From contig SWDH01000031.1 of assembly GCA_005116945.1 (NCBI GenBank), positions 87,916 to 151,915 on the forward strand: 64,000 nt of DNA, written 5' to 3'. The notes below the pieces were generated by a model. It worked only from the letters and a program-made list of their open reading frames with translations. It was not told the DNA's origin and made no database searches. Below are positions 27,298 to 37,400 of the stretch, in pieces. The position numbers were made by a program, and so were the translations under genes. This DNA comes from Nitrospira sp. (GTDB taxonomy: Bacteria > Nitrospirota > Nitrospiria > Nitrospirales > Nitrospiraceae). Every line of letters starts with the position of its first letter. Positions within the stretch are counted from its first letter, which is position 1.

Positions 27298-29718
27298 ATG
27301 GTTTCTCCAACGACTCAGACAGTGTCAGACTCAGCGCAACTGAAAATCATTCCACTCATTGCCAAGGAACTCGGCGTCGGCCCCCATCAGGTCGTGGCAG
27401 CGGTGACGCTGCTCGACGAAGGGTCGACCGTGCCGTTTATCGCGCGGTATCGCAAGGAGGTGACCGGCAATCTGGACGATACGCAATTACGCACGTTGGA
27501 AGAGCGGTTGCTCTATCTGCGTGAATTGGAGCTGCGACGTGCGGCGATTCTGGCTTCGATTGAAGAGCAGGGAAAATTGACCGATGCACTGCGTGGGACC
27601 ATCGAGGTCGCCGCGACCAAGCAAACGTTGGAAGACCTCTACTTGCCTTATAAACCGAAGCGCCGCACGCGCGCGCAGATTGCGCGAGAAGCTGGATTGG
27701 AACCGTTGGCCGATGCTCTGTTTGTGGATCCGACGCTCGATCCTGAGCTAGAGGCCGCGAAGTATTTGAATGTGAAGCCTGCGTCTGAAGGCGTCGAGGC
27801 GATCAATGTGCCGGACTCCAAATCTGCACTTGAAGGTGCGCGGGATATTCTGGTTGAGCGGTTTGCCGAGACCGCCGAGTTACTCGCCACGTTGCGGACC
27901 CGCCTCTGGGATCAGGGCGTCATCACGTCCACCGTGATAAAAGGCAAGGAAACGGCTGAGGAAGAAAAGTTTCGAGATTACTACATCTATTCTGAAACCA
28001 TCCGCACCATTCCGTCGCATCGCGCGCTGGCGCTATTCCGAGGCCGCACGTTGGGAGTGTTGAAGATTGACTTGGGCCTGGGCGAGGCATTGGACGCGGT
28101 TGTGCCGCATCCTTGCATCGCCACCATTGCGGCACATGTCGGCATCGAAGACCGGGGCCGTCGCGCAGATCCGTGGCTGATGGGTGTCTGCGATTGGGCC
28201 TGGCGCGTCAAGATGCATCTGCAACTTTCCGTGGAACTGCTGGTGCAGTTGCGCGAAGCCGCAGAAGCCGAGGCGATCAAGATTTTCGGACGCAATCTGC
28301 ACGAGCTGTTGCTGGCGGCGCCTGCGGGCCCGAAGGCTGTGCTCGGCCTCGATCCAGGTATTCGGACGGGTTGCAAGGTGGCGGTGGTCGATGCAACCGG
28401 CAAGCTGCTGGAGACCACGACCATTTACCCCCTCCAGCCACGCAACGATTGGCAGGGATCGCTGGCGACCCTGGCCAGGTTGGTCGTGCAGCATGGTGTC
28501 GAACTGATTTCGATCGGCAATGGGACGGGAAGTCGGGAGACCGACAAGCTGGCCATCGAAACGATCAAATTAGTCGCGGCGCATAAGCCGGAGCAGAAAG
28601 TGGCGAAGATCGTGGTCAGTGAGGCCGGCGCTTCAGTCTATTCGGCGTCGGCCTTTGCTGCCGCTGAGTTCCCAGAATTGGATGTGAGCCTGCGTGGCGC
28701 CGTCTCCATCGCTCGACGTCTGCAAGATCCGTTGGCAGAGCTGGTGAAGATCGATCCCAAGGCGATCGGCGTTGGCCAATATCAGCACGATGTCAACCAG
28801 AAGGCGCTGGCGCGGTCGCTCGACGCAACGGTGGAGGATTGCGTCAATGCGGTGGGCGTGGACGTGAATACGGCGTCGGCTCCGCTGCTTGAACGGGTGT
28901 CGGGTTTGAACAAGGCGCTTGCGAAGAACATCGTCGAATACCGTGATGCGAATGGTCCTTTTGCGAACCGTACCACGATCCGCAAGGTGCCGCGTTTTGG
29001 CGACAAGACGTTCGAACAGGCTGCCGGCTTCCTGCGGATCAACGGTGGCGACAATCCGCTGGATCGTTCTTCCGTCCACCCGGAAGCCTACCCAGTCGTC
29101 GAGCGTATCCTGGCTCGGATTAGCAAGGGGATCGTGGATGTGCTGGGGCAATCGGCGGTGCTCAAGGGATTATCTGCCGCCGACTTCACCGATGAGAAGT
29201 TCGGCGTGCCGACGGTGCGCGATATTCTGACCGAGTTGGAGAAGCCGGGGCGTGATCCGCGCCCGGAATTCAAGACGGCCACATTCCAAGAGGGCGTCGA
29301 GTCTCTGACCGACCTGCACCCAGGCATGGTGTTGGAAGGCGTCGTGACGAACGTTGCTGCGTTCGGGGCCTTCGTCGATGTCGGGGTGCATCAGGACGGT
29401 CTGGTGCATGTGTCGGCGCTGGCCAATAAATTTGTCAAAGACCCGCATGAGGTCGTCAAACCTGGCCAGATCGTGAAGGTGAAGGTGTTGGAGGTCGATG
29501 TGAAGCGCCAGCGTATCTCGCTGACGATGCGTCTCGATGATGCGCCAGGCAGTACGTCCACCTCGGGCCCTGTGCCTGCCGAGGTTTCAGCAAACCCATC
29601 ACACAACCAGCGTGACCGGCGCCCACCGACTCCACAGCGTGTTCCGGAGCGTCAACCGCAGCCAACCGGCACGATGGCGATGGCCATGGCACTGGCGCGA
29701 GCCAAGCAGAAGAAGTAG
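27298..29718 (+). CDS. tex: Transcription accessory protein Tex
   Basis: An 806-residue protein with the complete Tex architecture: N-terminal HTH region ([18 protein letters not shown]), a YqgF/RNase-H-like domain near residues 340-450 ([17 protein letters not shown]), two helix-hairpin-helix segments ([10 protein letters not shown], then [11 protein letters not shown]) and an S1 RNA-binding domain near 673-745 ([21 protein letters not shown]). A Pro/Gln-rich tail follows. Tex binds RNA and acts on transcription and RNA decay in the cytoplasm. Monocistronic here. Confidence 0.93.
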   Translation: MVSPTTQTVSDSAQLKIIPLIAKELGVGPHQVVAAVTLLDEGSTVPFIARYRKEVTGNLDDTQLRTLEERLLYLRELELRRAAILASIEEQGKLTDALRGTIEVAATKQTLEDLYLPYKPKRRTRAQIAREAGLEPLADALFVDPTLDPELEAAKYLNVKPASEGVEAINVPDSKSALEGARDILVERFAETAELLATLRTRLWDQGVITSTVIKGKETAEEEKFRDYYIYSETIRTIPSHRALALFRGRTLGVLKIDLGLGEALDAVVPHPCIATIAAHVGIEDRGRRADPWLMGVCDWAWRVKMHLQLSVELLVQLREAAEAEAIKIFGRNLHELLLAAPAGPKAVLGLDPGIRTGCKVAVVDATGKLLETTTIYPLQPRNDWQGSLATLARLVVQHGVELISIGNGTGSRETDKLAIETIKLVAAHKPEQKVAKIVVSEAGASVYSASAFAAAEFPELDVSLRGAVSIARRLQDPLAELVKIDPKAIGVGQYQHDVNQKALARSLDATVEDCVNAVGVDVNTASAPLLERVSGLNKALAKNIVEYRDANGPFANRTTIRKVPRFGDKTFEQAAGFLRINGGDNPLDRSSVHPEAYPVVERILARISKGIVDVLGQSAVLKGLSAADFTDEKFGVPTVRDILTELEKPGRDPRPEFKTATFQEGVESLTDLHPGMVLEGVVTNVAAFGAFVDVGVHQDGLVHVSALANKFVKDPHEVVKPGQIVKVKVLEVDVKRQRISLTMRLDDAPGSTSTSGPVPAEVSANPSHNQRDRRPPTPQRVPERQPQPTGTMAMAMALARAKQKK

Positions 29719-30020
29719 ACAACTGTGCGGCGGGCTTGAGAACTGGCAAGTCTCTCATGTGTGTCCGGTCTGTCTCGTGTGTGACTGAACCAGATAGGCC
29801 AGAATTGTGTCGTACGTAAGGCCATCGAGGGGTAGCTTTATCCTATAAACATCATACACATCCAACACAATACCGGCTGAAGGTTATTCCTTCTCATCGA
29901 TTCGCATGACATAACTATTGGAGGAATTGAGAGGGCTATGGTACACTGCACCGTTAGTTAGGATGGCACGAGAAAAAAACCTATACAGGCATCGCCTGGG
30001 AAAGCATGTAGACTGAAAGC
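29719..30020. other. Intergenic region ahead of rpsU
   Basis: About 300 bases without a gene. A possible promoter for rpsU is TTGGAG (29918) with an 18-base spacer and TACACT (29942). I see no terminator for tex. Confidence 0.35.
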
Positions 30021-30215
30021 ATGGAAATCAAAGTCTTCAATAATAATGTCGAGAAAGCCCTCAAAATTGCCAAGAAAAAACTCGCGGGGGAAGGGCTTTT
30101 CCGCGAACTGAAGCGGCGGCGGTTTTACGAAAAGCCGAGCGTCAGAAAGAAATCTAAGCAGCTTGAGGCGCAACGGCGGCGTCAAAAGTTGTTGGCGAAG
30201 CGTAAGCCAGAGTAA
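30021..30215 (+). CDS. rpsU: 30S ribosomal protein S21
   Basis: A 64-residue basic protein matching S21 across its length: the N-terminal MEIKVFNNNVEKALK, then FRELKRRRFYEKPS and a Lys/Arg-rich tail. It binds the 30S subunit near the anti-Shine-Dalgarno region and helps initiation. It stands alone rather than in the rpsU-dnaG-rpoD arrangement known from other bacteria. No strong ribosome binding site is visible. Confidence 0.93.
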   Translation: MEIKVFNNNVEKALKIAKKKLAGEGLFRELKRRRFYEKPSVRKKSKQLEAQRRRQKLLAKRKPE

Positions 30216-30907
30216 GCGTCCCTCCATGGGCCGCCTGCTCGCTTGATTCCCACTCTCATCAATGGCCAAAGCCAGTGAAGTCGTGCCTGAGAAATCCCAT
30301 GCAAATAGAAAACAAAGGGGTCGGGAGTCTTTTTTGAAACCCCATGAAAGAACAATGGACAGGCTGCTTTTTCTGAGCGCTGAGCCTCGCCTGTAGCCCA
30401 TCGCATCCGGTCCTCGTCGCACGTGAAGCTTCGCGTGTATCTCGTCGAAAGCCCGAAACGTTTCATGAGTTGAAAGCCCACCCATCGCATCAGGTCCTTG
30501 TCGTTCATGGTAGTCGCAGCGCATAGAGGGCAGAGACGACTGGCCGAAGGCGTCTGGGTTGCCAGGCTGAGACGAATTGCGATGGTGGGCTGGGGAGCAG
30601 GAGAGCGGAAATGATGACGTTCGTGTCGAGAGCGGCTCAGATCGCCGCCGCCGGCTTCGGTGCCCTCTCGGCCATGCGATGGCATAATCCCAGGGTCTGT
30701 ACTGTTCTGTCGCATGGTTGCGAATCGAAAGCCTGGACTACCCACGGTGGCTGGTCTGAGAACTAGCACTCCACCTTGTGCGGTGATATCGAGGTCGTTG
30801 GTTTCAGGAATATTCCGAAGTGCTTTCTTGGGCAACCACCGCTCCGATGGCCACCTGAAAGGAGGCGATGAAACCCACGACTATCAACTCTAACGGATTC
30901 ATAGGAG
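30216..30907. other. Eroded intergenic region with short repeats
   Basis: No gene is supported. A 24-base direct repeat (CCCATCGCATCCGGTCC at about 30397 and its variant at about 30481) flanks a near-palindrome, ACGTGAAGCTTCGCGT. A segment at 30318-30345 (AAAGGGGTCGGGAGTC) resembles sequence I associate with REP-associated transposase ends, from memory only. A long minus-strand open frame here (to 30835) encodes a repeat-derived, non-protein-like sequence. Confidence 0.45.
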
Positions 30908-31247
30908 TTACTTCCAGGTCACTTCATCCCAACAGAGATGAACGAAGGTTTCAAAGGGAGGAAAATTATTCGTGTTTTGTTCTTTCGACCGGACCCAGAG
31001 ATCGATTTCCATGCCCGCCAGATCGGTTTCCCCTCCAGGCAGCGCGTGCTTCACGGGATAGCGGACCTCATGGGTTTTGGGATCGCGGGATCCATTCCAT
31101 GACCATGAAGTGGGCATCGTAATCGTTGTAGAGCACCTGATCGTTCTTGTGCGTTGTAGGCCTCCTTCGAGTGCGCGTATCGTAGGAGCGAGGCGGCGGA
31201 TGCCAGACCTTAGAGAGGGCAATTGAGAAGGTCAATGTCGATCGCAT
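30908..31247 (-). pseudogene. Frameshifted gene of unknown family
   Basis: Two overlapping minus-strand frames join into a sensible protein if one frameshift near 31070-31085 is allowed. The upstream frame gives DQVLYNDYDAHFMVMEW and then stops; the other continues as DPKTHEVRYPVKHALPGG, then DLAGMEIDLWVR and FETFVHLCWDEVTW. The composition of the joined product is protein-like, unlike the alternatives. Function unknown; a sequencing error would give the same picture. Confidence 0.4.
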
Positions 31248-31329
31248 GCCTGGAAGAAGTGATAGGGCATTCGTCCCGCAGCTAGCCCGGTTACAGGCAA
31301 GGTTATGATGAGCCATTATACTTGACATG

Positions 31330-31347
31330 TAGCAACTATAATTGCTA
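31330..31347. promoter_or_regulatory. Palindromic operator ahead of the molybdate operon regulator
   Basis: A perfect inverted repeat TAGCAA-N6-TTGCTA, ten bases before the regulator's ATG. A TTGACA at 31322 overlaps its left edge, with TGCTAT at 31343 as the likely -10 (15-base spacer). If so, the mRNA would be almost leaderless and the palindrome would sit between -35 and -10. This suits autorepression by the XRE-type regulator. Confidence 0.5.
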
Positions 31348-31357
31348 TGCACTGCCT

Positions 31358-32539
31358 ATGACGCACCCACGGAAACTGGCCGAGAATACCTCGAATTTTT
31401 CCAATCGCCTCAAATTGCTCCGCACACAGAATGGCTTCTCGCAAGGTGAGCTGGCTGCTCGTGCGGGCATCACACGACAGGCGGTATCTTCGATTGAGTC
31501 GAATCTGTATTTGCCGACCACAGCCGTTGCCCTCCATTTAGCATCAGCGCTGGCTTGTCACGTTGAAGATCTTTTCAGCATCGGGACAACCGAGGACATC
31601 GTTGAGGGCAAGTTAATCGGCCATCTCCCACACAGCGAGATGAAGGCTTCACCCATCCGAGTCAAAGTGTCGACGGTGGGTTCGAAGACAGTCGTGCGAC
31701 CGGTAACCGGATTGGGCGAGGCGCTTTCTTTCACCGTTCCTGCCGATGGCTATGTCGTCGAGGCGCATGGTCAGACCTCGGGCGCCACGGTACGCGTGAA
31801 ACTCTCGCGAGATCGTCAGGCGATTGAACAAGCCATCTCTGTGGCCGGCTGTGATCCGGCGATCTTCCTGGCAGGGGAGCACATGCGGCGGCGCAAGGAC
31901 CAGACCTCCGTGGTCGGCTGGACGATGGGAAGTATGGCAGCGCTTCGAGCCTTGCAGCAGGGCGAAGTGCATGTCGCGGGTCTGCATCTCTTCGATCCGG
32001 CGACCGGGGAATCAAACCTGCCGGTTCTTCGACGTACGCTGAAAAGTTCGCACTACGATGTCGTTACCTTTGCAACATGGGAAGAGGGCTTGCTCGTTCG
32101 CGCAGGCAATCCCAAGTCTATCCGGGCAATCAGCGACATTGCCGATCCAAATGTCACGCTTGTGAATCGAGATGAAGGATCCGGGGCCAGACTGATGCTG
32201 GATCAGCGATTGCTTGGGGCAGGAATCAATCAGGATCAGGTGAAGGGCTATAGCACGATCGTCGCTTCTCATTTCGAGGTTGCGCGCACGGTTGCAAGGG
32301 GTCAGGCGGACGTCGGGGTTGGGATTCGATCCGCTGCACAATCCTTTGGACTCGACTTCGTTCCGCTTCAAACTGCGCGCTACGACCTGGTTGTGCCCAA
32401 AGCTTATCTGAAGTCCCATCCAACGTTGGCGCATTTGTTCGAAACGCTCGTCAGCCGCCCGTTTCGAAATGAGATCGAGGCGCTGGGCGGGTATGACACC
32501 AGCGAAACAGGAAAGCTCCATGAGCTACACGTTGGTTGA
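31358..32539 (+). CDS. XRE-type regulator with periplasmic-binding-like domain
   Basis: The ATG at 31358 is chosen next to the HTH. Residues 12-75 are an XRE helix-turn-helix (LRTQNGFSQGELAARAGITR, then AVSSIESNLYLPT). Residues of about 100-385 are a substrate-binding-protein-like fold (VEAHGQTSG, GSMAALRALQQGEVHVAG, VNRDEGSGARLMLDQRL), which would sense a ligand in the cytoplasm. Its position at the head of porin and modABC suggests molybdate or a molybdenum compound as effector. The porin gene begins inside its last codons. Confidence 0.8.
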   Translation: MTHPRKLAENTSNFSNRLKLLRTQNGFSQGELAARAGITRQAVSSIESNLYLPTTAVALHLASALACHVEDLFSIGTTEDIVEGKLIGHLPHSEMKASPIRVKVSTVGSKTVVRPVTGLGEALSFTVPADGYVVEAHGQTSGATVRVKLSRDRQAIEQAISVAGCDPAIFLAGEHMRRRKDQTSVVGWTMGSMAALRALQQGEVHVAGLHLFDPATGESNLPVLRRTLKSSHYDVVTFATWEEGLLVRAGNPKSIRAISDIADPNVTLVNRDEGSGARLMLDQRLLGAGINQDQVKGYSTIVASHFEVARTVARGQADVGVGIRSAAQSFGLDFVPLQTARYDLVVPKAYLKSHPTLAHLFETLVSRPFRNEIEALGGYDTSETGKLHELHVG

Positions 32540-34058
32540 CGGAAGGTCTTCCGTAATAGGCCTGGTGACCCTAGGGATGGCGATGTGGCTTGCGACCGGT
32601 GTCGCGCTGGCCGAGGATCCACCGTCTGTATCACCTTCGTCCACCAGCACAGAGAACGGTTCGAACTATGCTGATCTGTCTGGCTTATTCGGTGAAATCA
32701 GGAATCGAACAGAAGGACAGACCGGAAAGAATTGGAAGGAAACGGCTGATGCCGTGCTCATCCTCGAACGGGAGACCAAATGGAACCGGTATCTCAAGAC
32801 AGCATTGCATTTACCCGATTGGGTAGATCTGGGGATCGAAAATCGGACGCGATTCGATAGTTATGACCACCCTTGGCGATCCGCCCAACAATCTGGAAAT
32901 GGGCAAACTGATTCCCAGGTACTTCTCCGATCCAGGGTGCGCTTTGGGTTGGGCAACGGACCCTTTCGGTTTCTCTTTGAGGGTCAGGATGCACGGGCCT
33001 ACTGGAACAATGCTCCGGGGGATTTTGTGAATACCACGACGGTCAACGAATGGGATATTTTGCAATTATTCGGGTCGATGACCCTGGACAATGTTGCAGG
33101 AAGCGGATTGCGGACGGATGTGCATGTCGGTCGTATGACCCTGGATTTCGGAAGACGCCGGTACATCGCCCGAAATGATTTCCGGAACACCTCAAATGCC
33201 TTCGATGGGGTTCATTGGCAAGTCGGTGAGGGCAAGACCTGGCGGGTCAGGGCCTTTTTGGTGGAACCGGTCAATCGGAATGAGGTACGACTCGACGAGC
33301 AGAGCGCAAATAGCGTCTTCTGGGGGACTTACGTGGAGAGCCAGCACTTTCCCTGGTTCAATGTGAATGTTTACTATTTTGGATTAAATGCCCAACAACT
33401 CCAAAATAACAATCTTTACCGTACGTATAGTACGTACGGCCTTCGCCTGTTCAAGTCTCCCGCGATCAGCGAATTCGATTATGAATTCGAGGGGGCCATT
33501 CAAACGGGACGTCTAGGCAACGTCGATCATTTTGCTTATAACCCAAACGCTGAAGTGGGGTATACATTCAATGTGCCTTGGACTCCTCGTTTTTTGACGC
33601 AGTATACCTACGCCAGCGGCACTCGTACCCCGGGAGGAAGCCAGAATCAAGACTTTGACCCCCTCTTCGGCGCCCGTAACTTTGATCTGATGCCAACGGG
33701 AGATTTCGGACCATTTTTCCGCTCCAACATCAGTTCTCCCGGTTGGAGGCTGATCGTCCAACCGGCCCCAGAGTGGACCGTGCAAATCAAGCAACGGTTC
33801 TGGTATTTGGCCCAATCGCGCGCTGTATTTACAGGAGGCCTCGTGCAAGACCCCACAGGAGAGTCAGGAAACTATTTGGGTCATGACCTGCAACTTCGAG
33901 TGCAATGGGCCGTCAGCCAAAATCTGGACTTCGACGCCGGGTACGATCATTGGTTCAAGGGATCCTATTTTGATAGCCCCGCCATCATCGCCCAAATGCC
34001 AGCAGGCGGGAACAAAGATACGGACTATTTTTATTTCCAGATGAGAGTCAGATTGTAA
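32520..34058 (+). CDS. Alginate-export-type outer membrane porin
   Basis: The start at 32520 (GGAAAG upstream) overlaps the regulator by 20 bases. After a signal peptide (LVTLGMAMWLATGVALA) comes a beta-barrel-type protein of about 510 residues with alternating aromatic strands. It has the alginate-export domain feel (IENRTRFDSYDHPW, VGRMTLDFGRRRY, LTQYTYASGTRTPGG) and ends in an aromatic/basic strand, YFYFQMRVRL. Its place between regulator and modA suggests it lets molybdate or a carrier through the outer membrane; the family itself is broader. Confidence 0.8.
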   Translation: MSYTLVDGRSSVIGLVTLGMAMWLATGVALAEDPPSVSPSSTSTENGSNYADLSGLFGEIRNRTEGQTGKNWKETADAVLILERETKWNRYLKTALHLPDWVDLGIENRTRFDSYDHPWRSAQQSGNGQTDSQVLLRSRVRFGLGNGPFRFLFEGQDARAYWNNAPGDFVNTTTVNEWDILQLFGSMTLDNVAGSGLRTDVHVGRMTLDFGRRRYIARNDFRNTSNAFDGVHWQVGEGKTWRVRAFLVEPVNRNEVRLDEQSANSVFWGTYVESQHFPWFNVNVYYFGLNAQQLQNNNLYRTYSTYGLRLFKSPAISEFDYEFEGAIQTGRLGNVDHFAYNPNAEVGYTFNVPWTPRFLTQYTYASGTRTPGGSQNQDFDPLFGARNFDLMPTGDFGPFFRSNISSPGWRLIVQPAPEWTVQIKQRFWYLAQSRAVFTGGLVQDPTGESGNYLGHDLQLRVQWAVSQNLDFDAGYDHWFKGSYFDSPAIIAQMPAGGNKDTDYFYFQMRVRL

Positions 34059-34070
34059 AGAGGGCAGCCC

Positions 34071-34847
34071 ATGAATCGAATTCTTATTGCCCTGTGTATG
34101 GTCTTCATAACCTGCGTGAACGTTGCGGTCGCCGAGGAGATTACGATTGCGGCGGCGTCCGATTTGAATTTCGCCTTCAGAGAAGTTGCGGCTGAGTACG
34201 AAAACACGACCGGCGATCATGTGAGGCTGTCGCTTGGTTCATCGGGGAATTTCTACGCGCAGATTCAAAATGGTGCGCCGTTCGACCTCTTCTTTTCAGC
34301 CGACATTGCCTATCCCAGAAAACTGGAAGAAGTCGGCTTGACCGTTCCTGGCTCGCTGTATCCCTATGCCATCGGGCGGATTGTCTTGTGGGTAGGCAAG
34401 GATTCGCGCCTGGATCTCTCCAAGGGAATGGATGTCTTGCTTGAGCCGACGATCAAGAAAATCGCCATCGCCAATCCCAAGCATGCGCCTTATGGCAAGG
34501 CGGCAGTGGCCGCGATGGAACATGCGAAGATCTACGATCGCGTCAAAGACAAGCTGGTGCTCGGAGAGAACATTTCTCAAGCCGCCCAATTAGTCGAATC
34601 CGGCGCGGCAGATATCGGAATCATTGCGTTGTCACTCGCTCTTGCGCCGCCGATGCAGGCAGCGGGCCGTTATTGGGAGATCCCTGCCGATGCCTATCCA
34701 CCGATCGAGCAAGGCGCGGTGATACTCATGGGCGGGAAGAACCAAGAACGCGCGAAGGCCTTTCTCTCGTTTGTCCAGGGGGTTGAGGGGCAGGCCATGA
34801 TGAAACGCTATGGGTTCGTGATCCCAGCGGACAGGGTAAAGCCATGA
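34071..34847 (+). CDS. modA: Molybdate ABC transporter, substrate-binding protein
   Basis: A 258-residue periplasmic protein with a signal peptide ending near VAVAEE. It has the ModA pattern: ITIAAASDLNFAF, LSLGSSGNFYAQIQNGAPFDLFFSAD, IAIANPKHAPYGKAAVAAM and ADIGIIALSLAL. It captures molybdate (or tungstate) for ModB and ModC. It follows the porin by 12 bases. Confidence 0.92.
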   Translation: MNRILIALCMVFITCVNVAVAEEITIAAASDLNFAFREVAAEYENTTGDHVRLSLGSSGNFYAQIQNGAPFDLFFSADIAYPRKLEEVGLTVPGSLYPYAIGRIVLWVGKDSRLDLSKGMDVLLEPTIKKIAIANPKHAPYGKAAVAAMEHAKIYDRVKDKLVLGENISQAAQLVESGAADIGIIALSLALAPPMQAAGRYWEIPADAYPPIEQGAVILMGGKNQERAKAFLSFVQGVEGQAMMKRYGFVIPADRVKP

Positions 34848-34894
34848 CAGAAGGCATGCCTCACGAACGACGCTTCACGAACGATGAGCGATAG

Positions 34895-35569
34895 ATGAAC
34901 TGGATTGCGATTGCCGTCACGTTCAAGCTCGCGCTGCTCACAGCGGCTGTGCTGCTCGTTGTCGGACTGCCCATCGCCTATTGGCTGACCTTTTCAAAGC
35001 GCCGATGGAAATTCATCGTTGAGTCCGTGGTCGCGCTCCCGCTCGTGTTGCCTCCGACGGTGCTGGGTTTTTATATTCTGGTCGCGATCGGTCCGCACAG
35101 CCCAGTTGGTCGATTCTACAGCGATGTAGTCGGGCATCCGCTCCCCTTTACCTTCGAAGGTCTGCTCCTTGCGTCGATTCTCTACAGCCTTCCGTTTGCC
35201 GTGCAGCCATTTGCCGCAGCCTTTGCACAAGTCGATCATCGGTTGATCGAAGCCTCCTGGACGCTCGGTGTGTCGAAGTTCAAGACCTTCTTTCGTCTGA
35301 TTGTTCCACTATCGACGGCAGGCCTTATTACCGGCGCGGTCTTGAGTTTTGCGCATACCTTGGGGGAGTTTGGTGTGGTGCTGATGGTCGGCGGCAACAT
35401 TGAGGGCGAAACGCGAACCGTCTCGATCGACATTTATGATGAGGTGCAGGCGCTCAATTATGCCGGTGCCGCCAAAACGGCGCTCTTGTTGTTGGCGGTC
35501 TCCTATGGCGTGCTGCTGCTGGTCTATGCGATGAATCGAAAGGTCTGGGCTATATGGCCGCAACGCTGA
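34895..35569 (+). CDS. modB: Molybdate ABC transporter, permease
   Basis: A 224-residue inner-membrane permease with about five helices. It has the EAA-type loop that contacts ModC (EASWTLGVSKFKTFFRLIVPL) and the ModB landmarks ALPLVLPPTVLGFY and FGVVLMVGGNIEGETRTVSI. Its last codons overlap the start of modC. The 47-base gap from modA contains a short CACGAACGA direct repeat. Confidence 0.92.
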   Translation: MNWIAIAVTFKLALLTAAVLLVVGLPIAYWLTFSKRRWKFIVESVVALPLVLPPTVLGFYILVAIGPHSPVGRFYSDVVGHPLPFTFEGLLLASILYSLPFAVQPFAAAFAQVDHRLIEASWTLGVSKFKTFFRLIVPLSTAGLITGAVLSFAHTLGEFGVVLMVGGNIEGETRTVSIDIYDEVQALNYAGAAKTALLLLAVSYGVLLLVYAMNRKVWAIWPQR

Positions 35570-36645
35570 CAGTTGATTGCCGCAAGACGTTTCCCGGCCG
35601 GTTTACGGCTGCTGCACAGCTGGATCTCCCGCTGGATCCTCCACGAGTCCTGATTCTCTTCGGGCCATCGGGATCTGGGAAAACGACTTTGCTGCGTTGT
35701 CTTGCCGGATTGGAATGGCCGGATGAGGGACGAATTCAATTCGGTTCGACAACCTGGATCGATGTGGCTGCTAACATTCGCCTCTCGCCGCAAGCGCGGT
35801 GGATCGGCTATATGCCGCAGGACTATGCGCTTTTCCCCACGCATACGGTGACCGGCAACATTGAATATGGATTGAGCGATCTGCCGACTGCGGCGCGACA
35901 GGAACGTGTCCGTGAGCTGCTTGCGTTGTTGCAACTTCAAGGACTAGAACAAGCTAAGCCGGCGCAGTTGTCCGGTGGGCAACAGCAACGCGTCGCGCTT
36001 GCGCGCGCGATCGCCAGACGACCGCAGCTCTTGTTGCTCGATGAACCACTATCGGCCTTGGATGCGCCGACACGCGCGAAACTTTCCGGCGAGCTGCGCG
36101 CGCTGCTGACGCAACTTGCCATTCCCGCGATTGTCGTGACACATGATTGGGCCGAAGCCCTCACACTGGGCGACGTCATTGCGGTAATGGGTGCGGGCCA
36201 GGTCCTCCAAGTCGGCGTTCCACAGGATGTCTTCTCTAGGCCGGCCAATGCGGAGGTGGCAAAGATCGTCGGTATCGAAACCGTCGTGCGGGGTCACGTG
36301 GTCACGAACGACAATGGATTGGCGACGGTGTCGGTGAAAGGGACGACGCTCAAGGGTTTAGGCGCGGACGTGAGCGGCTCGGCTGTGTACGTGTGTATTC
36401 GTGCGGAAGATGTCTTGCTTGAGCAGGCAGGGAGTGGCATTACCAGTGCACGTAATCACCTGTCCGGCCTGGTGACCGAGATACTGCCGCAAGGTGTATT
36501 GGTGACGGTGACGGTCGATTGCGGGTTTCCCCTGCGGGCGATGATTACGAGGGGAGCCAGGGAAGATCTTGGCCTCGAAAGGGGCTCAACGGTTGTGGCA
36601 GCGATCAAAGCCGGCGCCGTACATCTCGTGCCGAGATCAGGCTAG
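35554..36645 (+). CDS. modC: Molybdate ABC transporter, ATPase
   Basis: A 363-residue ATPase: Walker A GPSGSGKTTLLRC, Q-loop region YMPQDYALFPTHT, signature LSGGQQQRVALARA, Walker B LLLLDEPLSALD and the switch His in VTHDWAEAL. The C-terminal 110 residues are a TOBE/Mop-type domain (SARNHLSGLV) that binds the oxyanion. Overlap with modB shows coupling. Its TAG and the TAG of the convergent TraT gene share the palindrome CTAG. Confidence 0.92.
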   Translation: MAATLTVDCRKTFPGRFTAAAQLDLPLDPPRVLILFGPSGSGKTTLLRCLAGLEWPDEGRIQFGSTTWIDVAANIRLSPQARWIGYMPQDYALFPTHTVTGNIEYGLSDLPTAARQERVRELLALLQLQGLEQAKPAQLSGGQQQRVALARAIARRPQLLLLDEPLSALDAPTRAKLSGELRALLTQLAIPAIVVTHDWAEALTLGDVIAVMGAGQVLQVGVPQDVFSRPANAEVAKIVGIETVVRGHVVTNDNGLATVSVKGTTLKGLGADVSGSAVYVCIRAEDVLLEQAGSGITSARNHLSGLVTEILPQGVLVTVTVDCGFPLRAMITRGAREDLGLERGSTVVAAIKAGAVHLVPRSG

Positions 36646-37400
36646 AACATCCCTGCGATGCCGGTAGAGATTTTTTCCTGAATAATAGGTGTGGCTTCTG
36701 GAATATCGAGATCTTTTTGTCGCACGTGGCCGACCATGCGCATCTGTTGGACCTTTGGGCCGCTTACAGACTGGCTCCCGCTTGGTTGACCGATCGTTTT
36801 GCTGGATTTTCTGTCGGTAATCTGCACGTCAGTCACGCAGAGGTAGGTCACACCCTCTTCTTTCGGCGGCGGCTGCATGCCGGGGAAACCGGACATGCCG
36901 CCAAATCCAGCTCGCCCGCCGCTCATGGCCATGACCTGCCTCATCATCGCGTTCATATCCGGCATGCCTCCGCCCGTCGGCATCCCGCCCATGCCTTCCA
37001 TCCCCGTGTTTGAGGCTGATGCCATCGCCGCGCCTCCGCTGCTGATGCCTGCGCCGAATCCGGCTTTGGCCACCGATTCCGGTGTGACCTCATTGGCCGC
37101 TTTGTGGCAATAGACCACCTTGGCCTGGATCCAATAGTTCGCCTGTTGTGGGTCTGCGGTCAGCTGGTAACCTTTCGTCGTGAGCTTGGTCTGGATATCG
37201 CTGAGTGTGACGGCCTGATTTTCCGAAATGTTTCTCAGTTGCAGATACGCGGTTCGTTGTGTACTGGGATCGAGGAACACCGTGTTGCTGTTCATCAGGC
37301 CTGAGCGGACGATGTTGGAACAGCCGGTTGAGAAGATCAGTAACAACACGATCGTAAGGGGTAAGGGGTGAGGGGCGAGGCGATCAACGAAGGTGCCCAT
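36642..37400 (-). CDS. TraT-family lipoprotein, first copy
   Basis: A 252-residue outer-membrane-type lipoprotein (lipobox STGC). It has the TraT fold signature near residues 40-110 (NSNTVFLDPSTQRTAYLQLRN, then KGYQLTADPQQANYWIQA). The middle is unusually rich in Gly and Met (GMEGMGGMPTGGGMPDM). TraT proteins of plasmids mediate complement resistance or surface exclusion; chromosomal members are of unknown role. Its ATG overlaps the TGA of the upstream paralogue (TGATG), so they are coupled. Confidence 0.8.
   Translation of the reverse strand: MGTFVDRLAPHPLPLTIVLLLIFSTGCSNIVRSGLMNSNTVFLDPSTQRTAYLQLRNISENQAVTLSDIQTKLTTKGYQLTADPQQANYWIQAKVVYCHKAANEVTPESVAKAGFGAGISSGGAAMASASNTGMEGMGGMPTGGGMPDMNAMMRQVMAMSGGRAGFGGMSGFPGMQPPPKEEGVTYLCVTDVQITDRKSSKTIGQPSGSQSVSGPKVQQMRMVGHVRQKDLDIPEATPIIQEKISTGIAGMF

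Noticed and set aside
30182..30835. A 217-residue minus-strand open frame
   Set aside because: Its translation follows the direct repeats and lacks protein-like composition; it also overlaps rpsU.
31322..31342. Promoter TTGACA with TATAAT
   Set aside because: The spacer is only nine bases; the overlapping TGCTAT at a 15-base spacing is more plausible.
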